Counted from the first letter of the stretch, positions 19,237-28,692 are shown. The stretch: DNA of 61,007 bases from Vibrio ordalii ATCC 33509 (GCA_000257205.1 AEZC01000110.1:1-61007); one strand, 5' to 3'. A program made the numbers and translations. Notes: generated by a model not told the origin, from the letters alone.

Positions 19237-20451
19237 TTGAAATGCTCCTATATCGCCAGACAGCCGATACTCGATCGTGACCGAAAAACCATCGGCTACG
19301 AGCTGCTATTTCGAGACGGCCCTAAGAACACCTTTCCAGATATAGACCCAGACTTAGCAACGAGCCGGTTACTCTCTGATCATTTTTTATCTACTCATTA
19401 CAATACGCTGGGTAAGCATTTAGGGTTTGTCAATTTCCCTTATCAAAGCCTGATTAACCTCGTTCCGACGCTTTTTCCTGCGCAAAGTCTGGTTGTTGAG
19501 GTTTTGGAAGATTGCGAACCAACCCAAGAGCTATTAGAAGCAATAAAAAAGATGGCACAGCTTGGCTACAGAATTGCGCTTGATGACTTTGTACCCAGTT
19601 CCGGCTGGCTCGCTTTCCTCCCTTATGTATCAATTATCAAATTTGACATCCGCATTATTTCTCTTGAAAAAGCCACTCGCTTCATTAAAAAACTTGGCGC
19701 GACGAAAATTGAGTTCCTTGCAGAAAAAGTAGAAACCTATGAAGAATTTAAACAAGCCAGAAAGGCGGGCTTTACCTATTTTCAAGGCTACTTTTTTAGC
19801 AAACCAGAGATGTTACAGCGCAAAGCGTTAGAGCCCTCATTTCTTACTGTAGTGCAACTGTTTAAAGAAGTAGCCAAATCTAACCTCGATTACAAAGCCA
19901 TTGAGGATCTTGTCGCTACAGACCTTACCTTGTCTTATAAACTGTTAACCTTCGTTAACTCATCCGCGACCGTAAGTTCAAAGATCCACTCATTTAAAAA
20001 AGCACTGATTTATCTCGGTGAACAACGATTGAGAAAGTTTATTTCCTTGGTTGCGATTGCTTCGACGCAAGAATCTAAACCGGATTATTTGTATGGCTTG
20101 TCTATTCAAAGGGCAAGATATTGCGAACTGATCGGTGTAACAGCAAAAATTAATGTTGAACCAGGCTCGGCCTTCCTGACAGGAATGTTTTCGTTACTCG
20201 ATAGCCTACTTGATCAACCTTTAGAAAGTATCATGGAAGAGATGCCTATCGACGAATACGTTAAACTTGCACTAATAGAGGGGAAAGGAGAATTAGGTCT
20301 GGTACTTGAATTAACTCGAGCTTATGAACAGGCTGACTGGCAAAATGTTGAGAAAATTGCTCATACATTAAGTATCGAAGAACCCGTGGTAAAAGAGTGT
20401 TACAACGAAGCTGTGAAATGGACAGCTGATTTACTGGGTGTCCACTCCTGA
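19237..20451 (+). CDS. EAL-HDOD signalling protein (YuxH/CdgJ type)
   Basis: 404-residue cytoplasmic protein with an N-terminal EAL-type domain (about 1-200) and a C-terminal HDOD domain (about 200-395). The EAL signature is ELLFR instead of EALxR. The other metal and substrate residues look kept: N in GFVNFP, E in VVEVLED, DD in ALDDF, K in IIKFDI, E in LAEKVET and Q in FQGYFFSKP. Loop 6 reads DFVPSSG rather than DFGTG. By position it corresponds to V. cholerae CdgJ, reported as a c-di-GMP phosphodiesterase affecting motility; activity here is inferred. The start is TTG at 19237 with AAGAG upstream, giving the conserved SYIARQPI N-terminus. Confidence 0.8.
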   Translation: MKCSYIARQPILDRDRKTIGYELLFRDGPKNTFPDIDPDLATSRLLSDHFLSTHYNTLGKHLGFVNFPYQSLINLVPTLFPAQSLVVEVLEDCEPTQELLEAIKKMAQLGYRIALDDFVPSSGWLAFLPYVSIIKFDIRIISLEKATRFIKKLGATKIEFLAEKVETYEEFKQARKAGFTYFQGYFFSKPEMLQRKALEPSFLTVVQLFKEVAKSNLDYKAIEDLVATDLTLSYKLLTFVNSSATVSSKIHSFKKALIYLGEQRLRKFISLVAIASTQESKPDYLYGLSIQRARYCELIGVTAKINVEPGSAFLTGMFSLLDSLLDQPLESIMEEMPIDEYVKLALIEGKGELGLVLELTRAYEQADWQNVEKIAHTLSIEEPVVKECYNEAVKWTADLLGVHS

Positions 20452-20518
20452 GTAGACATCGAGTTTAGATCCCCTTAAACTTCCCCGTCTTATCTGCATG
20501 GGCAATTTGAGAGGATTT

Positions 20519-20986
20519 ATGAACCAATGCTATTGTGGTAGCCATTTAGATTACCAACACTGCTGTGAACCAATCCACAGTGATTCAGCCTTAGCCATCT
20601 ATCCAGAACAACTGATGAGAGCCCGCTATAGTGCCCATGTTCTGGGCTTGGTTGATTTCGTCATCAATACCTATCATCCGAGTTGCAATGCACCACAGCA
20701 ACGCGACGCAATTGAAGAATCAATCAACAGCCAATGGTGTGGGCTAGACGTCATCTCCGCAAGTATCCGCAACAACGAAAATGAAGGCTTCGTTCATTTC
20801 AAAGCCTATTACACACAGAATCAACAGCAATTTTGTCTGCAAGAGCGTTCAAGATTTATACGAGAAGATGGTATCTGGTTCTACATTGATGGTGAATTTC
20901 CACAGGAGAACACACCAACGAAGCTAGGACGAAATGACCCATGTCATTGCAGTAGCGGCAAGAAATTTAAGAAGTGTTGTGGGTAA
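20519..20986 (+). CDS. ychJ: YchJ family SEC-C metal-binding protein (UPF0225)
   Basis: 155-residue protein with a cysteine-rich SEC-C zinc motif at each end: CYCGSHLDYQHCC at the N-terminus and CHCSSGKKFKKCC at the C-terminus, around an NTF2-like middle domain. The molecular function of YchJ is unknown. The frame is open from 20498, but the ATG at 20519 follows GAGAGG and yields the conserved N-terminus. A 14-bp inverted repeat begins just after the stop codon. Confidence 0.88.
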   Translation: MNQCYCGSHLDYQHCCEPIHSDSALAIYPEQLMRARYSAHVLGLVDFVINTYHPSCNAPQQRDAIEESINSQWCGLDVISASIRNNENEGFVHFKAYYTQNQQQFCLQERSRFIREDGIWFYIDGEFPQENTPTKLGRNDPCHCSSGKKFKKCCG

Positions 20987-20988
20987 TA

Positions 20989-21022
20989 GATTCAAAGTCA
21001 CACACAGCTGTGACTTTGAATC
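20989..21022. repeat. 14-bp perfect inverted repeat between converging genes
   Basis: GATTCAAAGTCACA and its exact complement TGTGACTTTGAATC flank a six-base loop CACAGC. It lies between the converging ends of ychJ and the UPF0319 gene. It may act as a transcription barrier, but neither strand has a T-run after the stem. Confidence 0.75.
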
Positions 21023-21050
21023 CTGGAATTATGGTGTAGTACGAAATAAC

Positions 21051-21701
21051 CTATTCAGTATAAAGACCTTGTACAACCCAATTCAAAAACTCTCGTCTTT
21101 CTTCTTTTGAAGCTTTACTAAACCAAATTTTTAGCTGTAAGGCCGCTTCCGATTCAGTGTATTTTGTCGATTGAGTTGAAGTGCCCAACGATTTTAATTC
21201 GTCGGTCAAATGATGAAACTTTCCAGATTCAAAAATGACACCCTCTTTGCGGTTTTGCTTAATCGTCAAAGAACGAATATCTGAATAAGGCATCAGCGAA
21301 CCATTTTCTGGCTCAAGGCGATATTGTTTACTATTACTATCTGTGACTTCGACTCCGTTTTTCTTCAAAACAAAAATCGGCTCACTCTTAAACTGCTTCT
21401 CCTGAATAACTTCGTATCGACCCGAAACCAGCTCCACAGATAGCTTATCTCCAGCTTTAATTTCTGTTCGAATAACATAAGGGAGAGACGAGAAATACTC
21501 TGGCTTAGCCACTTTCTTTAATCGACCAGCAAAGGTGAGAACCAGTTGGTTTTCACCATCAATAAATATTGGTTTTTCTTCATCCGTGAATAGCGCTTCA
21601 TTCAGCACTTCCAAAGTAATACCTCTTTGCAAATCAAGCGATTGAGATAATGAAGAAAAACTCACTAACAGCAATAAACTTACAATAACGTTCTTGACCA
21701 T
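21051..21701 (-). CDS. UPF0319 (DUF2057, YccT-like) secreted protein
   Basis: Predicted periplasmic protein of the DUF2057/UPF0319 family. From the ATG at 21701 it is 216 residues with a signal peptide (MVKNVIVSLLLLVSFSSLSQS), then a beta-rich domain with EKPIFIDGENQLVLTFAGRL. The frame is open further upstream to 21794, but that would cross the porin terminator and end of the porin gene. YccT has been linked to curli control in enterics; nothing in this sequence shows the function here. It follows the porin on the same strand but behind a terminator. Confidence 0.8.
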   Translation of the reverse strand: MVKNVIVSLLLLVSFSSLSQSLDLQRGITLEVLNEALFTDEEKPIFIDGENQLVLTFAGRLKKVAKPEYFSSLPYVIRTEIKAGDKLSVELVSGRYEVIQEKQFKSEPIFVLKKNGVEVTDSNSKQYRLEPENGSLMPYSDIRSLTIKQNRKEGVIFESGKFHHLTDELKSLGTSTQSTKYTESEAALQLKIWFSKASKEERREFLNWVVQGLYTE

Positions 21702-21724
21702 TTTCACTTTTACAGCCCCTATAT

Positions 21725-21755
21725 GAAAAAAGCCAACGCTAAGCGTCGGCTTTTT
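21725..21755 (-). terminator. terminator of the porin gene
   Basis: Stem GCCGACGC / GCGTTGGC (one G-T wobble) around TTA when read on the minus strand, followed by six T. It lies 20 bases after the porin stop and overlaps the upstream region of the UPF0319 gene. Confidence 0.8.
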
Positions 21756-21774
21756 GTTCATCAAATTACTCGGA

Positions 21775-22815
21775 TTAGAACGTGTAGTAAACACCTAGAG
21801 TAATATCTTGGTATTTGTTACCAGCAAAATCTTTCTTAGCTTTCGCTGTTTCATATTCAACAAAAACTAGCACATTACTAGATACGGCATAGTCCACGCC
21901 AACAACCAAGTCTGTAACTTGAGCATCTAGCTTAGTTTTGTTGTTTACATCACTGAAGCTTACCAGCTTATCGAAATCACCGTATGCGTAAGTTGTGTAT
22001 AGACGAAGATCATCAACTTTGTAAGACGCCGCCAAGTTCCATACATCGCCTTCTAAAGCAGCAAGTACTTTTTTATCTTTATCAGCTATGGCTACACTTT
22101 GTGTATCTACCGCACCAAGCGTACTTAAACCTTCAGTGCTTAGATAAGTTGCCGCGAAGAAGAAACCAGCAACATCAACAGAAGCAGATACACCGAATGA
22201 ACTTGCATCGTAGTCTTTTGTCACTTCGCTGCTGTTGAATGAAGCACCAACAGAGAACATTTCCATCGCGTAGTTAGCCGATAGGCCGTAAGAGTTATCT
22301 AGTTTGTCAGTGTTATTAGTATATACATCCGCAACCAAGGTTAGGCCACCAACTGGAGTCACTTTCAGTGCAAGACCTTCTGTTTTGCTTTCATAAGGAC
22401 GATCTAGACCGATGTAGTTACCTTCGTTAGCAATATCGGTTTTTTGAATTGCATCAAAAGATTCTGCGAAGTCACCCGTTTCACCAACAGCCACACCCCA
22501 GATATCGCCTTTCACGCCGACATATAGGTCGTCTACTTCAACTCCTGCAGAACCATCACCTTCAAATTCAAAAGAACCAAAAGTGGTTAGACCATTAGAT
22601 AGCTTATGAGAAGCATCTAATTGAATTTTTGCCCAAGTAGAGAAATCAGCCGATTCTTTTGTTTTAACATCAGAAGCTGTTTTTTCTTTCTGAATTAGGT
22701 AAGCATCAATTTCGCCTTTAAGGCCAACTGAAGTGCTGTCGTTAGCGTAAATTTCTGCTGCGTTAACTGAGCTTGCTGCCGCAAGCACTGCTAGTGCTAA
22801 TAGAGTCTTTTTCAT
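21775..22815 (-). CDS. ompT: Outer-membrane general porin, OmpT position
   Basis: 346-residue Gram-negative porin. It has a classic signal peptide MKKTLLALAVLAAASSVNA, then a 16-strand type beta-barrel pattern with alternating residues, and ends in an aromatic terminal strand (ITLGVYYTF) recognised by the BAM machinery. The mature protein is rich in Asp and Glu. It sits beside dinG, the place of ompT in V. cholerae, where OmpT is repressed by ToxR and activated by CRP. The symbol is by position and size, not alignment, so a different porin is possible. It has a long upstream region. Confidence 0.75.
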   Translation of the reverse strand: MKKTLLALAVLAAASSVNAAEIYANDSTSVGLKGEIDAYLIQKEKTASDVKTKESADFSTWAKIQLDASHKLSNGLTTFGSFEFEGDGSAGVEVDDLYVGVKGDIWGVAVGETGDFAESFDAIQKTDIANEGNYIGLDRPYESKTEGLALKVTPVGGLTLVADVYTNNTDKLDNSYGLSANYAMEMFSVGASFNSSEVTKDYDASSFGVSASVDVAGFFFAATYLSTEGLSTLGAVDTQSVAIADKDKKVLAALEGDVWNLAASYKVDDLRLYTTYAYGDFDKLVSFSDVNNKTKLDAQVTDLVVGVDYAVSSNVLVFVEYETAKAKKDFAGNKYQDITLGVYYTF

Positions 22816-23327
22816 AATTAATCCACTGCCTTTTCTTATGTATGGGAATTCCTTATCCGGTTCCCTTTGTTTTTGCTGGCAACTTCCAAATTTAAACTCG
22901 GTTCGTTGCCGCCATTAAATCTCAAGGATTAGATTGCAAAAGATTATCCTGCATGTCAAATATCCTAAAAAACAAACAAAAATAAAGGTAAAGACAATTA
23001 AAAACATATGGTTACATGAAATTTTCATAAAATTACGGGCGACTTCCAAGCAAAAACATCATATAATCTAAAAAACAACAATCATGCAACATTAGCATTA
23101 AATTCCATAAGAATTGCATTAAACGGCACTAAACCGACATTAATATCATCATTCTGCAATCAGGATAGTTTTATATTTTTCATAATAAGAATTAAATATA
23201 AGTTCCTGAAGGTTCAGTTTTTTTTGTGAACAAGATCTAGATTTGATCTAAAAGCATACGATTTCGTGAACTGCGTATCCTTTAGTGAACTGTGCTAGAC
23301 TCGGCACTCTGCTATTTAGGTCTGTGT
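22816..23327. other. divergent promoter region of porin and dinG, no gene
   Basis: AT-rich 512-bp interval. For the porin, read on the minus strand, a perfect TTGACA -35 hexamer lies at 22954-22959, with TCTAAT at 22928-22933 as a -10-like partner, but the spacer of 20 bases is long. Near dinG, GTGAA occurs three times in direct orientation at 23226, 23266 and 23285. I found no clear CRP or LexA palindrome and no convincing small gene. Confidence 0.4.
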
Positions 23328-25403
23328 ATGCTTACAACAAAAATCCAAAAATCCATTCGGGATAGTTATCAAAATCTGCAATTTCAGCTCGAAAACTTCA
23401 TTCCTCGTCGAGGACAAAACTATCTTGTTGCTGAGATTGCAAAAACATTGTGTGGTTCATATCACAAGTCCAACCGAATCTTGATTGCTGAAGCGGGTAC
23501 AGGAATAGGGAAATCACTCTCCTATTTAATGGCAGCGGTTCCTGTTGCAGTGTTGAATAATAGAAAGGTTGTTGTTTCGACAGCCACAGTGGCACTTCAA
23601 GAACAGCTGATCAGCAAAGATTTGCCTTTATTTAGACGCATCACCGATCGTCAATTCTCTTTTATTCTTGCCAAAGGACGTCAACGATACTGTTGCACCG
23701 AAAAACTCGCGGCTGCGTGTGGAGTAGATGGATCACAAATTGCCCTGTTCGAATCAAAGCCACAAAAAAAAGACGTTGAATTATTCACCACCATGTATGA
23801 AAAACTAACTCAAGGAAAGTGGAACGGTGATCGCGACTCGTGGCCAAAAGCGATTAAAGATGAGTTATGGCAACTGATTGTTAGTGATAAGCATAGTTGT
23901 AATGGTAGCTTTGCTGGCCACAGAGATTGCCCTTTTCAGAAGGCCCGTTCGGAACTGGATAAAGCCGATGTCATTATTGCCAACCACAGTTTGGTCATGG
24001 CGGATGCTGACCTTGGCGGTGGTGTCATTCTGCCTGAGCCCGAAAACACCATTTACATTTTTGATGAAGCACACCACTTACCTCATGTAGCACGAGATCA
24101 CGCTTCAGCGTCCGCAAGCTTGAAAGGCGCAGCAAGTTGGTTAGAAAAACTCAATCAATCCGTAACCAAGTTTTCAAGCTTAGCCGAAGAAAAACGAGTG
24201 GCACGTTTTCGTAACGAACTGCAGGAGACACTGCAACAGCTTATCCCAAGCTTGAGCCAACTGACAAAGCAGTTTGTGCCCGAACAATTTGAAGAAAAGC
24301 GATACCGTTTTGAGCATGGCGAACTGCCACAATGGCTTGAAGAAGAATCTAAAACCCTGAAGCGGCTCTCTCAAAAAGCCAATCAATCCGTCGCTAAAAT
24401 TGCGGACTTGATTGCGGAACGAGTTAAGGAAGGCGAACTCGCCGCTCGGTTGGCAGAATCGGCACTGGCTGAATTAGGCTTTTATATTCAACGTTTAGAG
24501 AACCTTGCCCAAGTATGGCTGCTGATGGCGGAACCTAAGCGAGAAAAAGGAGCCCCTTTGGCACGTTGGCTTGAAATTCACCCTGAACGTGAAGGTGATT
24601 TCATTGTTAACGTTTCACCGCTAGAAATTGGTTGGCAACTTGATCAACAGATCTGGAGCCGCTGCATCGGCGCAATCTTAGTCTCCGCGACGATGCGAGC
24701 TCTTAACTCGTTCAGCTACTTTTGCTCGCAAGCAGGGATCAGTGAAAAGGCCGAAGATGGCACACGTTTCCTAGCACTCGCTTCACCGTTTGATTATCAA
24801 AATCAGGCCGAGTTACTCATTCCAGCAATGCGTTTTGAACCGCAAGCGAAAGAGTATACTGATTATCTGGTAGAGCGGCTCGCTGAGTTTATTCAGCCAA
24901 ACAAAGCTAATTTAGTGCTGTTTGCTTCTTACTGGCAAATGCGCGAAGTGGCTGAAAAAATATCAACAGATTTTGTTAAACGAGGCTGGGCGCTGCAAGT
25001 CCAAGGTGAAATATCACGCACAGAAATTCTAAATAAACATAAAATGCTAGTGCAGTGTGGTAAAACGAGCGTGATGTTTGGCACCAGTAGCTTTTCGGAA
25101 GGGCTAGACTTACCAGGAGAACTTTTGGAGAATCTGGTGATCACAAAAATTCCGTTTGCCGTACCAACCTCTCCAGTTGAGCAAGCTCACGCCGAATACA
25201 TAGAGAAGCGAGGCGGAAACTCTTTTATTCAGATAACCGTTCCTGAAGCCAGCAAAAAGCTGATCCAAGCCGTCGGGAGATTGCTGCGCAAAGAGCGTGA
25301 TTCTGGTAGAGTCGTGATTCTCGATCGCCGAATCGTTTCAAAACGCTACGGAAAATCATTATTGGACTCGCTTCCTCCATTTAAAAGAACAATAGAATAT
25401 TAG
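23328..25403 (+). CDS. dinG: ATP-dependent DNA helicase DinG
   Basis: XPD-like superfamily 2 helicase with an iron-sulfur cluster that unwinds DNA and R-loops 5' to 3'. The 691 residues show Walker A AEAGTGIGKS, the four-cysteine FeS region (QRYCCTEKLAAACG with later HSCNG and RDCPF), the DEAH box IFDEAHHLPH, and C-terminal motifs FGTSSFSEGLDLPG and QAVGRLLRKERDSGR. The ATG at 23328 with AGG upstream gives the conserved MLTTKIQKSIRDSYQ N-terminus; an upstream GTG at 23292 is less likely. No LexA site was found. Confidence 0.96.
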   Translation: MLTTKIQKSIRDSYQNLQFQLENFIPRRGQNYLVAEIAKTLCGSYHKSNRILIAEAGTGIGKSLSYLMAAVPVAVLNNRKVVVSTATVALQEQLISKDLPLFRRITDRQFSFILAKGRQRYCCTEKLAAACGVDGSQIALFESKPQKKDVELFTTMYEKLTQGKWNGDRDSWPKAIKDELWQLIVSDKHSCNGSFAGHRDCPFQKARSELDKADVIIANHSLVMADADLGGGVILPEPENTIYIFDEAHHLPHVARDHASASASLKGAASWLEKLNQSVTKFSSLAEEKRVARFRNELQETLQQLIPSLSQLTKQFVPEQFEEKRYRFEHGELPQWLEEESKTLKRLSQKANQSVAKIADLIAERVKEGELAARLAESALAELGFYIQRLENLAQVWLLMAEPKREKGAPLARWLEIHPEREGDFIVNVSPLEIGWQLDQQIWSRCIGAILVSATMRALNSFSYFCSQAGISEKAEDGTRFLALASPFDYQNQAELLIPAMRFEPQAKEYTDYLVERLAEFIQPNKANLVLFASYWQMREVAEKISTDFVKRGWALQVQGEISRTEILNKHKMLVQCGKTSVMFGTSSFSEGLDLPGELLENLVITKIPFAVPTSPVEQAHAEYIEKRGGNSFIQITVPEASKKLIQAVGRLLRKERDSGRVVILDRRIVSKRYGKSLLDSLPPFKRTIEY

Positions 25404-25457
25404 CTAGGGGCTTAACGCTGCGCCCTTTCATCTCATTACTCAGGGCCGATTTTATTC

Positions 25458-26237
25458 ATGGAATTTGTTGAGCCAACCACTTTGATTGTGTTGGCGCTTG
25501 TTGCTTTTATTGCTGGCTTTATCGATGCAGTCGCTGGCGGCGGTGGCATGCTTACTGTACCCGCGTTATTATCAATCGGTCTTCCGCCGCACATCGCACT
25601 AGGAACGAATAAGCTGGCAGCAACATTTGCCTCATCAACTGCCGCATTAACCTACTATCAGAAGAAGTTGTTTCAACCAAGTTGCTGGGTCAGAGCTTTC
25701 ATTGCCACCTTAATTGGCGCAACCATAGGTACTTTTGCTGTCGATGCGATCAGCACCGATTGGCTACAAAAAGTACTGCCGCTCATTATTCTAGCGGCCG
25801 CTATCTATACGATATGGCATAAAACACCACATGCACACCAGAATGTCAGCCCGCCTCCCTGCCCTGTACTTCACAAAAAGCAGTATGCGCAAGGCTTGAT
25901 ACTTGGATTTTATGACGGGCTGGCAGGGCCAGGGACTGGCGCATTTTGGACAGTCAGTTCGATGGCGTTATACCGACTCAACATTTTATTGGCCTCTGGC
26001 CTTGCTAAAGCGATGAATTTTACCAGTAATGTAACGTCATTGGTTACCTTTGCCATTTTGGGGCATATTGACTGGGTGCTGGGACTGACTATGGGAGTTT
26101 GTTTGATGGCTGGAGCTTTTGTTGGCGCACATTCAGCGATTCGTTTCGGCGCTAAATTTATTCGTCCGGTGTTTGTGAGTGTGGTCAGTGTGCTTGCAAT
26201 TAAGCTGACTTATGATGCGTGGTTTGCAGGCTTATGA
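25458..26237 (+). CDS. TSUP family (TauE/SafE) membrane permease
   Basis: 259-residue inner-membrane protein of the sulfite exporter TauE/SafE family, with about eight membrane helices in two halves. The duplicated motif appears as DAVAGGGGMLTVPAL in the first half and YDGLAGPGTGAFW in the second. The substrate cannot be inferred from sequence. Its TGA overlaps the ATG of priC (ATGA), so the two are translationally coupled. Confidence 0.88.
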   Translation: MEFVEPTTLIVLALVAFIAGFIDAVAGGGGMLTVPALLSIGLPPHIALGTNKLAATFASSTAALTYYQKKLFQPSCWVRAFIATLIGATIGTFAVDAISTDWLQKVLPLIILAAAIYTIWHKTPHAHQNVSPPPCPVLHKKQYAQGLILGFYDGLAGPGTGAFWTVSSMALYRLNILLASGLAKAMNFTSNVTSLVTFAILGHIDWVLGLTMGVCLMAGAFVGAHSAIRFGAKFIRPVFVSVVSVLAIKLTYDAWFAGL

Positions 26238-26782
26238 ACCATTTTTCTCAATTGAAGTCCTTAATTGAAGAGTTGAAGCAACAAGCCGCCAGTGTTGACC
26301 GAACTCGTGGTGAACACCATCAGGCTCTGTTTGATGAGCGCCTGTTCCACTGTAAAGCGCACTTATTAATCCCTTGTGTTATGGAAGCAAAAGCGACCTT
26401 TGATTCCATCGTGCGCGAACAAGAGAGCCAACGGCTAACCAGTCAACGAGCTCAATATCTAACCGATCGACTGCTTGCACAAATTGCGGCAATCCAACGC
26501 GAAATATCGACAGTATCGATCAGAAAAAGTGAGCCCAAGCATCGCAGCTATTATCGCAAACCGATCAATGCGTTATATCAAGAGCTGGCCCAGCACCAAG
26601 AATGGGAGCGGAGGCTGATGGATATGGTGAGAGAAAAAGAACTCGGGCTCAAGCAAACTTCGGCTGTTAGTCAGCAGCAAGCACAAAAAGCGTTATTGAC
26701 CGTAGAGCAGCGGCTCAAGCGTTGCCAAGAAGCCAAAGCCAAAATTGAGAAACAAATTACGTTCAGGGAGAAAAACCAATAA
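26234..26782 (+). CDS. priC: Primosomal replication protein PriC
   Basis: 182-residue, mostly helical and basic protein of the PriC (primosomal protein N'') family, which loads DnaB at stalled forks through SSB. Recognised from the helical pattern and from its usual partner, the small YbaM-like gene directly downstream, an arrangement also seen in E. coli. The ATG at 26234 overlaps the upstream permease stop by four bases; the longer frame from 26219 lies inside that gene. Confidence 0.85.
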   Translation: MNHFSQLKSLIEELKQQAASVDRTRGEHHQALFDERLFHCKAHLLIPCVMEAKATFDSIVREQESQRLTSQRAQYLTDRLLAQIAAIQREISTVSIRKSEPKHRSYYRKPINALYQELAQHQEWERRLMDMVREKELGLKQTSAVSQQQAQKALLTVEQRLKRCQEAKAKIEKQITFREKNQ

Positions 26783-26783
26783 A

Positions 26784-26954
26784 ATGAATGATCCTACTGT
26801 ACCGCTAGACGGTGCGTCTGAAGAGATAAAGCTCGCTGTCGATCTCATCTACTTATTAGAAACCAATCAGATTGAACCACACACCGCACTTGAAGCGCTG
26901 AAAATCGTACAGCAGGATTTATTGCGTAAAATAGAGGAAGCAGCGAAGGCGTAA
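26784..26954 (+). CDS. YbaM-like DUF2496 small protein
   Basis: 56-residue acidic protein with EEIKLAVDLIYLLETNQI and HTALEALKIVQQDLLRK, closely matching the pattern of E. coli YbaM (DVKLAVDLIVLLEENQI). Function unknown. It starts one base after the priC stop codon. The frame extends into priC, but the ATG at 26784 gives the family length. Confidence 0.85.
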   Translation: MNDPTVPLDGASEEIKLAVDLIYLLETNQIEPHTALEALKIVQQDLLRKIEEAAKA

Positions 26955-27093
26955 CATGCCATATTGTTCTGTTTACCGAAATGGTAATGACAATGTCAAC
27001 CATTAACACCTATTAGAATCGATTCGCTTTTCGTCTTGTCCTTGCGCCTTGAAATGGTAACATCTTCCGCACAACTCATCTTAAGGATCCCTT

Positions 27094-27903
27094 ATGAAAG
27101 TCATCAGTTTTAACATCAACGGGTTGAGAGCTCGCCTTCATCAACTGCAAGCGATTATTGATAAGCATCAACCTGATGTCATTGGACTTCAAGAAATCAA
27201 AGTACACGATGACGCTTTTCCTCTTGAGGAGGTTGAAGCCATGGGCTACCACGTCTATTTTCATGGTCAAAAAGCACATTATGGCGTCGCCATGTTGTGC
27301 AAAAAGGAACCCATTTCAGTACAGAAAGGCTTTCCTAGCGATAATGAAGATCATCAAAAACGCATGATTATGGCCACTTTTGAAGATGACAACGGCCAAA
27401 AAACAACCATACTCAACGGCTATTTTCCTCAAGGGGAGAATATTTCCCATGAAACAAAATATCCCTATAAGCGTCAGTTTTATAAAGATCTAATGGGTTA
27501 CTTAACGTCACATCATTCCCCTGACGAACAAATAATTGTGATGGGAGACATTAACATCAGCCCTATCGACTTGGATATTGGGATTGGTGAAGCCAATAGA
27601 AAACGCTGGTTGCAAACGGGAAAATGCTCTTTCCAACCTGAAGAGCGTGAATGGTTACAAACTTTAATCGGCTGGGGTTTTGTTGACACATTCCGTCAGT
27701 TAAATCCGGATGTAAATGATCAATTTTCGTGGTTTGATTATCGCTCACGCGGCTTTGATGATAACCGTGGGCTGCGAATCGACGTCATTTTAGCGACCCC
27801 GAACCTAGCAGAAAAATGCCAAGAGGTCGGCATCGACTATGAGCTTCGTGGAATAGAAAAACCTTCTGATCACGCGCCAATTTGGTCCAGTTTTTCTTTG
27901 TAG
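27094..27903 (+). CDS. xthA: Exonuclease III
   Basis: Mg-dependent AP endonuclease and 3'-5' exonuclease of base excision repair. The 269 residues contain the endonuclease/exonuclease/phosphatase fold motifs: [19 protein letters not shown] with the metal-binding Glu, [14 protein letters not shown], and the terminal SDHAPIW. AAGGAT precedes the ATG. A strong terminator follows 23 bases after the stop. Confidence 0.97.
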   Translation: MKVISFNINGLRARLHQLQAIIDKHQPDVIGLQEIKVHDDAFPLEEVEAMGYHVYFHGQKAHYGVAMLCKKEPISVQKGFPSDNEDHQKRMIMATFEDDNGQKTTILNGYFPQGENISHETKYPYKRQFYKDLMGYLTSHHSPDEQIIVMGDINISPIDLDIGIGEANRKRWLQTGKCSFQPEEREWLQTLIGWGFVDTFRQLNPDVNDQFSWFDYRSRGFDDNRGLRIDVILATPNLAEKCQEVGIDYELRGIEKPSDHAPIWSSFSL

Positions 27904-27922
27904 GAACAGAAAGTCACGTGCC

Positions 27923-27959
27923 AATAAGAAGCGCGCATTCAGCGCGCTTCTTATTTTAA
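27923..27959 (+). terminator. terminator of xthA
   Basis: AAGAAGCGCGC pairs perfectly with GCGCGCTTCTT around ATTCA, extended by A-T pairs outside, followed by ATTTTA. It lies between xthA and the converging amino-acid ABC operon and could serve both strands. Confidence 0.85.
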
Positions 27960-28014
27960 TCTATGCCTGGATTATAGAAACAAACTCGCACAATAAATTG
28001 CTACTCGCAGCCCT

Positions 28015-28692
28015 TCAGCTTAATGGGCGCAAATAAGCTAAGAAGCGTTTTTCAGCCTGTTTGAAGCAGAACAAAATAATGAAGGTCAAGCCCATATAGA
28101 ACAAACCTGCGGTTAAAAATGACTCGAATGGAGCATAATAACGAGAGTTCACTAAACGCGCAGCTCCCGTTAAATCCATAATGGTAACAATACCAGCAAC
28201 CGCAGAGCCGTGGAGCATGAAGATAACTTCATTACTATAAGCGGGCAGTGCGCGCCTTAACGCACTCGGTAGAATAATTCGTCGATACGTTTTCCAAGTA
28301 CTCATTCCGTATGCTTTCGCCGCTTCAACTTCGCCTTTCGGCAATCCATTGATCGCGCCGCGAATAATTTCAGCCGTGTAGGCGGACGTATTGAGAACAA
28401 AAGCAACCAACGCGCAAAACCAAGCGTTTTCCCACAAGGTATCTTTCACCGGGAAAAATTGATCCATTCCATAGTAGATGAGATAAAGCTGGACCAATAA
28501 CGGTGTACCACGAAAAAAGTAGGTATAAGCCCATGCTGGAGTACGAATAAAATAGTTGTGGCTATTTCTAGCAATCGCTAAGGGGATGGCAAGGCTCAAA
28601 CCGATGATTAACGACAACCCCACCAGCCAAACCGTTGTCCACAGCCCACTAAAATAAATTGGTAGGCTTTGAGTAATAAGGGAAAAATCCAT
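28015..28692 (-). CDS. hisM: Basic amino-acid ABC transporter permease, HisM type
   Basis: 225-residue polar amino-acid permease with about five membrane helices and the EAA loop EVEAAKAYGMSTWKTYRRIILP that docks the ATPase. It starts two bases after the stop of the HisQ-type permease, with GAGGT as ribosome site. It is last in the operon hisP-binding protein-hisQ-hisM. Function as part of a histidine/lysine/arginine importer is inferred from the family and the ArgR operator upstream. Confidence 0.85.
   Translation of the reverse strand: MDFSLITQSLPIYFSGLWTTVWLVGLSLIIGLSLAIPLAIARNSHNYFIRTPAWAYTYFFRGTPLLVQLYLIYYGMDQFFPVKDTLWENAWFCALVAFVLNTSAYTAEIIRGAINGLPKGEVEAAKAYGMSTWKTYRRIILPSALRRALPAYSNEVIFMLHGSAVAGIVTIMDLTGAARLVNSRYYAPFESFLTAGLFYMGLTFIILFCFKQAEKRFLAYLRPLS

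Noticed and set aside
23221..23260. CRP site TGTGA with a downstream half upstream of dinG or the porin
   Set aside because: TGTGAACAAGATCTAGA lacks a TCACA half-site. CRP control of ompT is known in V. cholerae, but I cannot point to a site here.
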